Positions 1 to 6,482 of a stretch of 8,533 nt of DNA are shown here, one piece after another. This DNA is from Gammaproteobacteria bacterium (GTDB lineage Bacteria; Pseudomonadota; Gammaproteobacteria; Pseudomonadales; Halieaceae). Below the pieces are notes generated by a model, which did no database searches, was not told the origin of the DNA, and worked only from the letters and a program-made list of their open reading frames with translations. Made by a program: the position numbers and the translations under genes. Numbering within the stretch: position 1 is the stretch's first letter; each line of letters starts with the position of its first letter. The stretch lies in NCBI GenBank assembly GCA_029859085.1, contig JAOUDU010000085.1:1-8533 (forward strand), given 5' to 3'.

Positions 1-851
1 TTGCCTCGGAGTTCCGTTACCGCAAGCGGGTAACCTCACCCGACACGCTTCTGGTTACTGTATCCCAATCCGGTGAGACCGCGGACAGCCTGGCGGCACT
101 GCGCAATGCCGCCCCGGGCGAATTCACCGCCAGCCTGGTGGTTTCCAACGTGGCCAACAGTTCCCTGGTGCGCGACAGCGACCTGGTTTTCCTTACCAAG
201 GCCGGTATGGAGATTGGCGTCGCCTCGACCAAGGCGTTTACCACCCAGCTCGTCGGCCTGTTGATGCTGACCCTGGCGCTGGGCCGGCGCGGCGCGATGA
301 GTGAGCAAAAGCAGCAGGAAGTGATAGCGGCCCTGCGGGCACTGCCCGAGTACGTGCAGCAGACACTGGAGCTCGACAGCGCGATCGAGCGGCTGTCCGA
401 GGCCTTTATACCCAAAAACCACGCCCTCTTTCTCGGCCGGGGCATCCAGTACCCGATCGCGATGGAGGGAGCCCTCAAGCTGAAGGAAATTTCGTATATC
501 CACGCGGAAGCCTACCCGGCGGGCGAGCTCAAGCACGGCCCGCTGGCACTGGTCGACGACGATATGCCGGTGGTGGCGGTGGCGCCCAGCGACGACCTGC
601 TGGAGAAGCTGAAGTCCAATCTGGAGGAGGTGCGCTCCCGGGGCGGAGAGTTATTTGTGTTTGCCGACCGCCAGGCGGGGTTCAAGAGCGAGGCCCGGGT
701 GCAGGTACTGCCCATGCCCCACTGCCCGGAGGTGATAAAGCCGATAGTTTACACGGTAGCACTGCAGCTGCTGTCCTATCACGTCGCCCTGCAAAAGGGG
801 ACCGACGTGGACAAGCCGCGCAACCTGGCGAAGTCTGTCACGGTGGAGTAA
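1..851 (+). CDS. glmS: Glutamine-fructose-6-phosphate aminotransferase (isomerizing), C-terminal part, 5' end outside window
   Basis: GlmS makes glucosamine-6-phosphate from fructose-6-phosphate and glutamine, the first step towards UDP-GlcNAc for peptidoglycan and LPS. The reading frame is open from the window edge (first full codon at 3) and gives 282 residues, so about 325 N-terminal residues of the usual ~609 are missing, including the glutaminase domain. What remains is most of the first SIS sugar-isomerase domain and all of the second. The sugar-phosphate loop SQSGETAD is at visible residues 21-28 (Ser21, Ser23 and Thr26 match the binding residues known in E. coli). [13 protein letters not shown] follows, then in the second SIS domain [20 protein letters not shown] and [10 protein letters not shown] with the catalytic-region His. 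The C-terminus [13 protein letters not shown] carries the conserved Lys that forms the Schiff base with the open-chain sugar. The stop overlaps the start of the next gene by one base, suggesting translational coupling. Identification is by family recognition and is very secure. Confidence 0.98.
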   Translation, partial: ASEFRYRKRVTSPDTLLVTVSQSGETADSLAALRNAAPGEFTASLVVSNVANSSLVRDSDLVFLTKAGMEIGVASTKAFTTQLVGLLMLTLALGRRGAMSEQKQQEVIAALRALPEYVQQTLELDSAIERLSEAFIPKNHALFLGRGIQYPIAMEGALKLKEISYIHAEAYPAGELKHGPLALVDDDMPVVAVAPSDDLLEKLKSNLEEVRSRGGELFVFADRQAGFKSEARVQVLPMPHCPEVIKPIVYTVALQLLSYHVALQKGTDVDKPRNLAKSVTVE

Positions 852-1246
852 TGCTGTATGAGTGGCTGAAACTCCTGCACGCGGGCAGCGCATTGCTCTC
901 GATCAGCGGTTTCGCCCTCCGCGGCTACTGGATGATTGTGGAAAACCCGCGGCTGCGCTCCCGACCGGCCCGGATCCTGCCTCATATGCTGGATACCCTG
1001 CTGCTGGTTTCCGCAATCGGCATGCTGGTGATAATGCGGGCCAACCCCTTCGCAGTTGCCTGGCTGGGGGCGAAAATCCTCGCCCTGTTGTGCTATATCG
1101 CGCTGGGGATGGTGGCATTGCGGTTCGGCAAAACCCGGCGGGTGCGCGTGGGCGCCTTTGCCATGGCGCTGCTGAGTGCGGCCTACATCGTTACCGTGGC
1201 TTTCACGAAATCTCCCCTGGGCCCGATGGCGGGCTGGCCCGGGTAA
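851..1246 (+). CDS. SirB2-family four-helix integral membrane protein
   Basis: This is a 131-residue, strongly hydrophobic protein with four predicted membrane helices, at about residues 6-26, 46-63, 69-91 and 100-118. Features typical of the SirB2 family are visible: a His in helix 1 (H10), the LRGYW segment (23-27), the ILPHMLDTLL motif (42-51) at the start of helix 2, and the TKSP motif (119-122) just after helix 4. The family was named from Salmonella, where sirB affects invasion-gene expression; its biochemical role is not established. The ATG shares its A with the glmS stop (TAATG), so translation is probably coupled and both genes form one transcript. The overlap and the immediate family match fix the start. 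The last codons and the stop lie inside a hairpin that may end the transcript. Family assignment is confident; function is unknown. Confidence 0.88.
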   Translation: MLYEWLKLLHAGSALLSISGFALRGYWMIVENPRLRSRPARILPHMLDTLLLVSAIGMLVIMRANPFAVAWLGAKILALLCYIALGMVALRFGKTRRVRVGAFAMALLSAAYIVTVAFTKSPLGPMAGWPG

Positions 1247-1256
1247 GGCCCAGGGG
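1214..1256 (+). terminator. Candidate hairpin at the end of the glmS-sirB2 transcript
   Basis: There is a perfect 10-bp inverted repeat, CCCCTGGGCC (1214-1223) and GGCCCAGGGG (1247-1256), separated by 23 bases that contain the final codons and TAA of the SirB2-family gene. The stem is very GC-rich, but no T-run follows, so it is not a canonical intrinsic terminator. It could instead protect the 3' end of the mRNA. The repeat is seen directly; the function is inferred. Confidence 0.4.
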
Positions 1257-1286
1257 TCGACCGGGAAATTGGCTCAAACGGAGAAG

Positions 1287-1314
1287 CGCCCCGGTACAGT
1301 GTCGCACCGGGGCG
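1287..1314. terminator. GC-rich hairpin between convergent genes, candidate bidirectional terminator
   Basis: CGCCCCGGT (1287-1295) and ACCGGGGCG (1306-1314) form a perfect 9-bp stem with a 10-base loop. It sits 10 bases beyond the stop of the minus-strand exported protein and 40 bases beyond the SirB2-family stop. Read on the minus strand it is followed by a weakly T-containing stretch (CTTCTCCGTTT), a poor but possible U-tract; the plus-strand side has none. The stem is observed and the terminator role is inferred. Confidence 0.45.
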
Positions 1315-1323
1315 GCACCCGGA

Positions 1324-1701
1324 TCAGCCCGGGTGTGCGGTCTTGTAGTCGCGGATTTCCGTATTGAATTTGCCGGCGATCTCTTCCTCTCTGGAGACGG
1401 CGGCGTTGTAGGTTTCCTGGAGCTGCTGCAGCTTCTGGGCAGCTTCTGCCTCACCCGACTTGGCCTCGATTGCGGCTTTGGCTTCGGCTTCGGCGGCTGT
1501 GATCTGTGGCTCCAGGCAGCTCATGTAGGCCAGGTTGGCCGCCTGGAACTCCTTTACCGACTTCTGTGTCGCCAGCATCTGCTCGAGGCTGGAATCCTCG
1601 CCCTCAGAGATCTGCGGCGCGGCGGGCGGCGTGCAGTCATCCGCCATACTCACGGCACTTCCCAGGGCCAGGCCCAGCAAAACATATTTCATACTATTCA
1701 T
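1324..1701 (-). CDS. Small exported coiled-coil protein of unknown function
   Basis: This is a 125-residue protein. The N-terminus MNSMKYVLLGLALGSAVSMA looks like a Sec signal peptide with cleavage after residue 20 (SMA then DDC), leaving a periplasmic or secreted protein of about 105 residues. The mature part has exactly two cysteines (C23 and C62), which could form a disulfide. It starts with a Pro/Ala-rich segment and is then mostly charged helix rich in Ala, Glu and Gln (about residues 38-120), which looks like a coiled coil. I do not recognise a named family, and no enzymatic motif is visible. The ATG at 1701 is preferred over the in-frame ATG at 1692 because GAGGAAG (1711-1717) lies 9 bases upstream of it. 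It lies 74 bases downstream of the SPOR gene on the same strand and may be read through from it or use its own promoter. That it is a real gene is fairly sure, given the signal peptide, ribosome site and convergent terminator-like hairpin. Confidence 0.8.
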   Translation of the reverse strand: MNSMKYVLLGLALGSAVSMADDCTPPAAPQISEGEDSSLEQMLATQKSVKEFQAANLAYMSCLEPQITAAEAEAKAAIEAKSGEAEAAQKLQQLQETYNAAVSREEEIAGKFNTEIRDYKTAHPG

Positions 1702-1731
1702 GGCAATGTACTTCCTCGAAATGACAGGAAA

Positions 1732-1760
1732 ACATTAACAGGACAACCCACGCCTGCCAA
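1732..1760 (-). promoter_or_regulatory. Candidate sigma-70 promoter for the exported coiled-coil protein
   Basis: Reading the minus strand, TTGGCA (1755-1760) matches five of six bases of the -35 consensus. Two overlapping -10 candidates follow: TAATGT (1732-1737, 17-base spacer, weak) and GTTAAT (1734-1739, 15-base spacer, closer to consensus but short-spaced). Transcription would begin about 20-25 bases before the start codon. This is only a pattern match, and co-transcription with the SPOR gene is the alternative. Confidence 0.3.
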
Positions 1761-1775
1761 GAGTCCCGGCCTAAA

Positions 1776-2948
1776 CTATTCCCTGCCCACCCAAAGCGGT
1801 GGCAGCTTGTAGGTCGACTGCAACTGGCCGGCAACCGTTTCCGCCTGGGCCCGGTCGGCGAGGCCGATGATGCGAACCCGGTAAAAAGTCTCGCCGTCAC
1901 GGGCGCCGGGGATAACCACCGCCTTGCCAACGGAAGGTTTCAGTTGTTTTACCCACTTCTCGGCCGCCACGCGCTGGCTGTAGGAGCTGAAATTCACAAA
2001 CCAGTCACCGCCCTGGGTGGCGCTTGCGCCGGTGGGCTTAGCGGCCTGTGCCGGAGCCTGCCTGGGGGCGGCTTTGCTGGCGGCAGGGGCTGGGGTCGGT
2101 TTGGCGACCGCGGCGGGGTTGGCCGGTGCTGGCCGGGATCCCGCTCCCTGCTGCGCAGCCAACTGCTTCTCGAGGCCTGCCACAGTGTCACTCAGGCGCC
2201 TGTTTTCCAGGGTCAGGGTGTCTATCGTGGCCTGGTCCCTTGCGCTGCGTTCCTCCATTTCCCGCAGGGCTTCCCGGCTGGCGGCGACCTCGGCCGGGCT
2301 GGCCGCCGTAGCCAGGCTCGCCTGCAGCTGGCGTATTTCCTGCTGGGAAGCGGCGCGCTGCTGAATCACGCCATAGCCACCGGCAGTCAGCAGTCCCAGC
2401 GCTACCAGCCCGACGATAACCATGCCCAGCGGCCAGCTCTGGGCTTGCTCCGTGACGTCCGGCTCGTCAAAGTCCTCCAGCTCTTCCGGGGCGGCGTCCC
2501 GGTCGTCCCAATCATCGTCCTCATCATAATCCGGGTCTTCGTACTCCTCCTCATCTTCCTCTTCAAACAGTTCCAGGGCGGGCTCCGAGTCGGGTTCACC
2601 GGTATCCAGGTCCCCGTCATCGTCCTCCGGCGCGGCGGAATCCTCGACACTCCAGGGATTCCTGTCGTGATCGCGGGACCGGGCATCCCCGCCGCCGGCA
2701 ACACCGAGTACCTGCCAATCCAGGGCGAGGCTGTCGGGATCATCGGTTTCCAGCGGTTCCAGTTCGTCCTCTTCGCCCAATTCTTCTTCATAGGCCGAGG
2801 CGTAATCGGTGTCGCGCTCCGACTCCTCATAATTCTCGTCTTCATCGAAGTCTGTAAAAACCGGCTCTCTCCGGCGATCGCCGGGAGCAGCACCCAGGGT
2901 GTCATCCGTGCTGAAGGCGGGTTTGCTGCGGGGGTCGTCGTCGTTCAT
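1776..2948 (-). CDS. SPOR-domain inner-membrane protein with a highly acidic cytoplasmic region
   Basis: This is a 390-residue protein in four parts. Residues 1-170 are predicted cytoplasmic and extraordinarily acidic: I count 71 Asp/Glu against 10 Lys/Arg, densest around 127-162. A single membrane helix follows at about 172-195. Residues 200-268 are charged, Gln/Glu-rich and look like a coiled coil, and 269-312 form a Pro/Ala linker. The SPOR domain is at about 313-388 (DWFVNFSSYSQRVAAEKWVKQL, then FYRVRIIGLADRAQAE). SPOR domains bind peptidoglycan stripped of stem peptides at division sites; FtsN and DamX have the same general plan of short cytoplasmic part, one helix, linker and C-terminal SPOR. 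A division or envelope role is therefore likely but unproven. An in-frame ATG at 3002 would add 18 residues, but those codons include rare CTA, AGA and AGG and would lie upstream of the likely transcription start, so the ATG at 2948 (MNDDDP) is preferred. Confidence 0.9.
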   Translation of the reverse strand: MNDDDPRSKPAFSTDDTLGAAPGDRRREPVFTDFDEDENYEESERDTDYASAYEEELGEEDELEPLETDDPDSLALDWQVLGVAGGGDARSRDHDRNPWSVEDSAAPEDDDGDLDTGEPDSEPALELFEEEDEEEYEDPDYDEDDDWDDRDAAPEELEDFDEPDVTEQAQSWPLGMVIVGLVALGLLTAGGYGVIQQRAASQQEIRQLQASLATAASPAEVAASREALREMEERSARDQATIDTLTLENRRLSDTVAGLEKQLAAQQGAGSRPAPANPAAVAKPTPAPAASKAAPRQAPAQAAKPTGASATQGGDWFVNFSSYSQRVAAEKWVKQLKPSVGKAVVIPGARDGETFYRVRIIGLADRAQAETVAGQLQSTYKLPPLWVGRE

Positions 2949-2986
2949 GGGTCGGTATAGCCTGTAAATGGGCAAAAATCTCGCAG

Positions 2987-2995
2987 ATAGTAGCA
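2987..2995 (-). promoter_or_regulatory. Candidate extended -10 promoter element of the SPOR gene
   Basis: The minus strand reads TGCTACTAT, a TGn extended -10 joined to TACTAT (four of six matches to TATAAT). A weak -35-like TTGAGG lies 20 bases upstream, overlapping one arm of the nearby inverted repeat, so promoter strength would rest on the extended -10. The predicted transcript start lies about 30 bases before the ATG at 2948 and downstream of the ATG at 3002, which supports the shorter protein. This is a pattern match only. Confidence 0.35.
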
Positions 2996-3013
2996 GACCC
3001 ATCCCGCGATTGC

Positions 3014-3045
3014 CTCAAACCAGAATTCGCCGTGCGCGGTTTGAG
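3014..3045. repeat. Perfect 8-16-8 inverted repeat in the divergent SPOR/uvrD intergenic region
   Basis: CTCAAACC (3014-3021) and GGTTTGAG (3038-3045) are perfect inverted copies with a 16-base spacer, so the half-site centres are 24 bases apart. The repeat lies midway between two divergently transcribed genes. It could be an operator for a dimeric or tetrameric regulator or a transcribed hairpin. The symmetry is observed and the function is unknown. Confidence 0.5.
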
Positions 3046-3071
3046 CCCGTGTTGCCCGGCACTAATTTGGT

Positions 3072-3077
3072 TAGAAT
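3072..3077 (+). promoter_or_regulatory. Candidate uvrD -10 element directly before the start codon
   Basis: TAGAAT matches the -10 consensus at five of six positions and ends 6 bases before the uvrD ATG. Transcription would then start at or within a base or two of the ATG, giving a leaderless mRNA; consistent with this, no Shine-Dalgarno sequence precedes the ATG. TTGCCC (3052-3057) resembles a -35, but the 14-base spacer is short. No E. coli-like LexA box (CTG-N10-CAG) is visible in 2949-3083. Confidence 0.35.
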
Positions 3078-3083
3078 GCGGGC

Positions 3084-5234
3084 ATGGATGTATCCGATAT
3101 TCTTTCGCCCCTCAATGATGCCCAGCGCGATGCCGTAGCGGCCGAAAACCAGAACATGCTGGTGCTGGCCGGCGCTGGCAGCGGCAAGACCCGGGTGCTG
3201 GTGCATCGCATCGCGTGGCTGATACGGGCCGAGGGCTTTTCGCCGTGGTCCATTCTCGCGGTAACCTTCACCAACAAGGCGGCGCGGGAAATGCGGGGCC
3301 GCATAGAGGAGATGCTGCAGATTCCCTCCCACGGCATGTGGGTCGGGACTTTCCACGGCCTCGCCCACCGCCTGCTCAAGGCGCACTGGAAGGAGGCCGG
3401 CCTGCCGCAGAATTTCCAGATCCTCGACAGCGACGACCAGCTGCGCCTGGTGAAACGGGTATGCCGTGAACTGGAGCTGGACGAGTCACGCTGGCCACCC
3501 AGGCAGGCCCAGTGGTATATCAATGCGCAAAAGGATGAGGGCCTGAGGGCCGCGCATATCGAGCCGCCAGCGGGTGATCTGTTTGCCCACACCATGCTCC
3601 TGGTCTACCGCGCATATGAGCAGGCCTGCGAGCGCGGCGGCATGGTGGACTTCGCCGAACTCCTGTTGCGGGCGCATGAGCTGTGGCTGAAAAGCCCGGA
3701 CGTGCTGCAGCACTACCAGGGCCGCTTCCGCCAGATCCTGGTGGACGAATTCCAGGATACCAATACCATTCAATACGCCTGGCTCCGGGTGCTCGCCGGC
3801 CAGCACATCCCGGTGGTGGCAGTCGGTGACGACGATCAGTCTATTTACGGCTGGCGCGGCGCGAAGATCGAGAATATACAGCGCTTCACCCAGGATTTTT
3901 CGGCGACGCGAACCGTGCGGCTGGAGCAGAACTATCGCTCCAGCCAGACCATCCTGCGGGCGGCCAACGGCGTTATCGCCAATAACCAGGGCCGTCTGGG
4001 TAAGGAGTTGTGGACCGCCGGCGAGTCCGGCGAGCCCATCACGCTGTACGCGGGTTTCAACGAGCAGGATGAGGCGCGCTACATCGTGGAACAGATCGAG
4101 CGGTGGACCGGCGCAGGTAACAACCGCGCCTCCGCGGCCATACTCTATCGCTCCAATGCCCAGTCCCGGGTGCTGGAGGAGGCGCTGATCCGGGCCGGGA
4201 TGCCCTACCGAATCTATGGTGGCCAGCGCTTCTACGAGCGCATGGAAATTCGCACGGCTCTCGCCTATCTGCGTCTGCTGCTGAGTCGTGGCGACGACGC
4301 GGCGGTGGAGAGAGTGATCAATACGCCGCCGCGGGGTATCGGCGGCAAGACCCTTGATGTGGTGCGCGACTGCGCCCGCAGTCGGGAAATATCCCTGTGG
4401 CAGGCGATCGCAGCTGTAATCGAGGAGAAACTTTTGCCCGCGCGCGCCCTGGGCGCGCTGGAAGGGTTTGTGGCGCTTATCAATGAACTGGATACCGGCA
4501 CCGATGAATTGTCGCTGGAAGAAGCGGTAGAGCACATTATCCAGGGGTCATCGCTGGTTGAGTTTTACCGGAAAGAGAAGGGGGAAAAGGGCCAGGCCCG
4601 GGTTGAAAACCTCGAGGAACTGGTGAGTGCCGCCAAGCAGTTTGTCGCGGGCGACGAGGACCTGTCCCCGCTGCAACAGTTTCTCGACAGCGCGGCCCTG
4701 GATGCGGGGGATGCCCAGGCGGACGAGCACGAGGACAGCGTCCAGCTGATGACCCTGCACTCGGCCAAGGGCCTGGAGTTTCCCCTGGTGTTCCTGGCGG
4801 GGATGGAGGAAAACCTGTTTCCCCACCGTATGTCCATCGAGGAGCCCGGTCGCCTCGAGGAGGAGCGCCGGCTGTGTTACGTGGGCATTACCCGCGCGAT
4901 GGAAAAACTGGTGATTACCTATGCCGAGAGCAGGCGCCTGCACGGCAGTGAAACCCTCAACACCCCGTCGCGCTTTATCCGGGAAATTCCCGCCGAATTG
5001 CTGCAGGAGGTGCGCCTCCATACCAGCATCGCGCGCCCGGTCAGCAGCATATTGCAGGCCAGGGTGCCGGACACGGAGCTCAATCTAGGCCAGCAGGTCT
5101 ACCACCAGATCTTTGGCGAGGGGGTGGTGCTAAACTTCGAGGGCCGCGGCGCCAGTGCGCGGGTCCAGGTCAACTTCGATACCGATGGCTGCAAGTGGCT
5201 GGTTTTGCAATACGCCAATCTGCAGCTGATGTAG
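3084..5234 (+). CDS. uvrD: DNA helicase II (ATP-dependent 3'-5' DNA helicase, superfamily 1)
   Basis: UvrD unwinds DNA 3' to 5' in nucleotide excision repair (removing UvrC and the cut oligonucleotide) and in methyl-directed mismatch repair. At 716 residues it matches the E. coli protein (720) along its whole length, from MDVS at the N-terminus. The ordered SF1 helicase motifs are present: Q motif (LNDAQRDAV, 10-18), Walker A AGAGSGKT (29-36), Ia TFTNKAAREM (61-70), GTFHGLAHR (88-96), Walker B DEFQDT (221-226), motif III GDDDQSIYGWRGA (248-260), motif IV EQNYRS (281-286), motif V MTLHSAKGLEFP (about 555-566) and motif VI GITRA (about 599-603). The final ~60 residues resemble the UvrD C-terminal Tudor-like module (YHQIFGEGVVLNFEGRGASA...), which in E. 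coli contacts RNA polymerase. The start follows the E. coli N-terminus; no good ribosome site precedes it. The dctP-type gene follows 30 bases downstream with no obvious terminator, so read-through is plausible. Confidence 0.98.
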   Translation: MDVSDILSPLNDAQRDAVAAENQNMLVLAGAGSGKTRVLVHRIAWLIRAEGFSPWSILAVTFTNKAAREMRGRIEEMLQIPSHGMWVGTFHGLAHRLLKAHWKEAGLPQNFQILDSDDQLRLVKRVCRELELDESRWPPRQAQWYINAQKDEGLRAAHIEPPAGDLFAHTMLLVYRAYEQACERGGMVDFAELLLRAHELWLKSPDVLQHYQGRFRQILVDEFQDTNTIQYAWLRVLAGQHIPVVAVGDDDQSIYGWRGAKIENIQRFTQDFSATRTVRLEQNYRSSQTILRAANGVIANNQGRLGKELWTAGESGEPITLYAGFNEQDEARYIVEQIERWTGAGNNRASAAILYRSNAQSRVLEEALIRAGMPYRIYGGQRFYERMEIRTALAYLRLLLSRGDDAAVERVINTPPRGIGGKTLDVVRDCARSREISLWQAIAAVIEEKLLPARALGALEGFVALINELDTGTDELSLEEAVEHIIQGSSLVEFYRKEKGEKGQARVENLEELVSAAKQFVAGDEDLSPLQQFLDSAALDAGDAQADEHEDSVQLMTLHSAKGLEFPLVFLAGMEENLFPHRMSIEEPGRLEEERRLCYVGITRAMEKLVITYAESRRLHGSETLNTPSRFIREIPAELLQEVRLHTSIARPVSSILQARVPDTELNLGQQVYHQIFGEGVVLNFEGRGASARVQVNFDTDGCKWLVLQYANLQLM

Positions 5235-5264
5235 GCACTTTAATAACGAGGGACGGAGCAGGTC

Positions 5265-6431
5265 ATGGCGACAAGCCCAGCTGAGAAGCGTTATACCCCA
5301 TTTATCATCCTGGCACTGGTAGCGGCGCTGGTGCTGGTACTGGGCCTTTGGGCGACAGGCCGCGCGGGGGAAGGCCATGCGGTGGCGGCCGGCCCGGAAG
5401 CGGTGCAGGGCCAGTACCATTGGAAGCTGGTTACCACCTGGCCGAAAAATTTCCCCGGTCTCGGTTCGGGGGCGGAAAACCTGGCCCGCTACGTGGACGA
5501 AATGAGCGCCGGGCGGCTCAAGATACATGTCTATGGCGCCGGGGAGATCGTCCCGGCCTTCGAGGTCTTTGACGCCGTATCCCAGGGCGTTGCCGACGCC
5601 GGTCACGGCGCCGCGTATTACTGGAAGGGCAAGATACCCGCGTCCGTGTTCTTCACCACGATACCCTTCGGCATGACCGCGCAGGAAAGCAACGCCTGGC
5701 TGCATTATGGCGGCGGTCTCGCGCTCTGGCAGGAAGCCTACGCCCCCTTCAACCTTATTCCCCTTGCCGGCGGCAGCTCCGGTGTCCAGATGGCCGGATG
5801 GTTTAACCGGGAAATCAACTCGATCGCGGATTTACAGGGACTGAAAATGCGAATTCCCGGCCTGGCGGGCGATGTATTCGCCGAGGCCGGGGGCACCGCG
5901 GTGCGCATATCCGGTGGCGAAATCTATACGTCACTGCAGACCGGGGTGATCGACGCCGCCGAGTGGGTGGGACCTTACAACGACCTGGCCCTGGGCATGC
6001 ACGAAGTGGCCAAATATTACTATTACCCCGGCTGGCATGAGCCGGGCTCGATGCTTGAGTTCATTATCAACAAGGACTCTTTCAATGCGCTGCCACCGGA
6101 CCTGCAGGCGATAGTGACCTACGCGGCCAGGGCGGCGAACCAGGATATGCTCGACGAATTCACCGCCCGCAACAACGCCGCCCTGCAGGACATGGTAAGC
6201 AATCACGGGGTGCAGTTGCGGCGCCTGCCGGATGACGTGCTGCTGGCCTTGTACCGGGCCGATCAAAAAGTGATGCAACAGCTGGTGGCGAGCGATCCGA
6301 TGGCCGCGAAAGTCAACGCCTCCTACCAGAAGTTCTATGCTGGTGTCCGCGCCTACCACCATATATCCGAACAGGCCTATATCAACGCCCGGGACGTGGT
6401 GCTCGACGCTCCGCCGGCCCAGGCAAAGTAG
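5265..6431 (+). CDS. TRAP transporter substrate-binding protein, keto-acid/lactate (TakP-like) type
   Basis: This 388-residue periplasmic receptor should deliver a small carboxylate to the DctQ-DctM permease. An N-terminal hydrophobic segment at about 11-30 acts as signal or membrane anchor; possible cleavage is after AVAA (39-42), otherwise it stays anchored. The mature domain starts near YHWKLVTTWPKNFPGLG (51-67). The family signature blocks are all present: VYGAGEIVPAFEVFDAVSQG (89-108), HGAAYYWKGKIPA (114-126), the KMRIPG ligand-region Arg (194-199), GGEIYTSLQTGVIDAAEWVGPYND (217-240) and YYYYPGWHEPG (251-261). In structures of this family (Rhodobacter TakP, Thermus TTHA0766), the equivalent Arg and the EW region contact the carboxylate and a cation, so a 2-oxo- or 2-hydroxy acid is the likely ligand; the precise ligand cannot be read from sequence. 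GGAG (5255-5258) lies 6 bases before the ATG. It follows uvrD and converges with its presumed permease genes. Calling it dctP would overstate the substrate. Confidence 0.93.
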   Translation: MATSPAEKRYTPFIILALVAALVLVLGLWATGRAGEGHAVAAGPEAVQGQYHWKLVTTWPKNFPGLGSGAENLARYVDEMSAGRLKIHVYGAGEIVPAFEVFDAVSQGVADAGHGAAYYWKGKIPASVFFTTIPFGMTAQESNAWLHYGGGLALWQEAYAPFNLIPLAGGSSGVQMAGWFNREINSIADLQGLKMRIPGLAGDVFAEAGGTAVRISGGEIYTSLQTGVIDAAEWVGPYNDLALGMHEVAKYYYYPGWHEPGSMLEFIINKDSFNALPPDLQAIVTYAARAANQDMLDEFTARNNAALQDMVSNHGVQLRRLPDDVLLALYRADQKVMQQLVASDPMAAKVNASYQKFYAGVRAYHHISEQAYINARDVVLDAPPAQAK

Positions 6432-6433
6432 CG

Positions 6434-6482
6434 CCGGGCGTCAGGTAACGAACAAGAGTTGCGCTAGGTCCTGATCGCCCGG
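6434..6482. terminator. Bulged hairpin between convergent dctP-type and thioesterase genes
   Basis: CCGGGCG-TCAGG (6434-6445) pairs with CCTGA-T-CGCCCGG (6470-6482), a 12-bp stem broken by one unpaired T, with a 24-base loop. It spans the 32-base gap between the two stop codons and covers the last codons of the thioesterase gene. No T-run follows on either strand, so termination in either direction is only a possibility. Confidence 0.3.

Noticed and set aside
862..1812. Plus-strand reading frame of 316 codons spanning the SirB2-family gene and beyond
   Set aside because: It overlaps the SirB2-family gene in another frame, runs through two hairpins and antisense to the exported protein, and has no domain.
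1944..2960. Long plus-strand reading frame of 338 codons opposite the SPOR gene
   Set aside because: It is antisense to a gene with clear domains; its composition mirrors the acidic and Ala-rich codons on the other strand, and it has no recognisable domain.
2949..3002. Upstream ATG (3002) for the SPOR protein, with GAGG 10 bases before it
   Set aside because: The 18 extra codons include several rare ones (CTA, AGA, AGG), and the likely extended -10 at 2987-2995 would put the transcript start downstream of this ATG. Not fully excluded.
3486..4535. Minus-strand reading frame of 349 codons inside uvrD
   Set aside because: It lies entirely antisense to conserved UvrD helicase motifs and is a typical GC-rich shadow frame.
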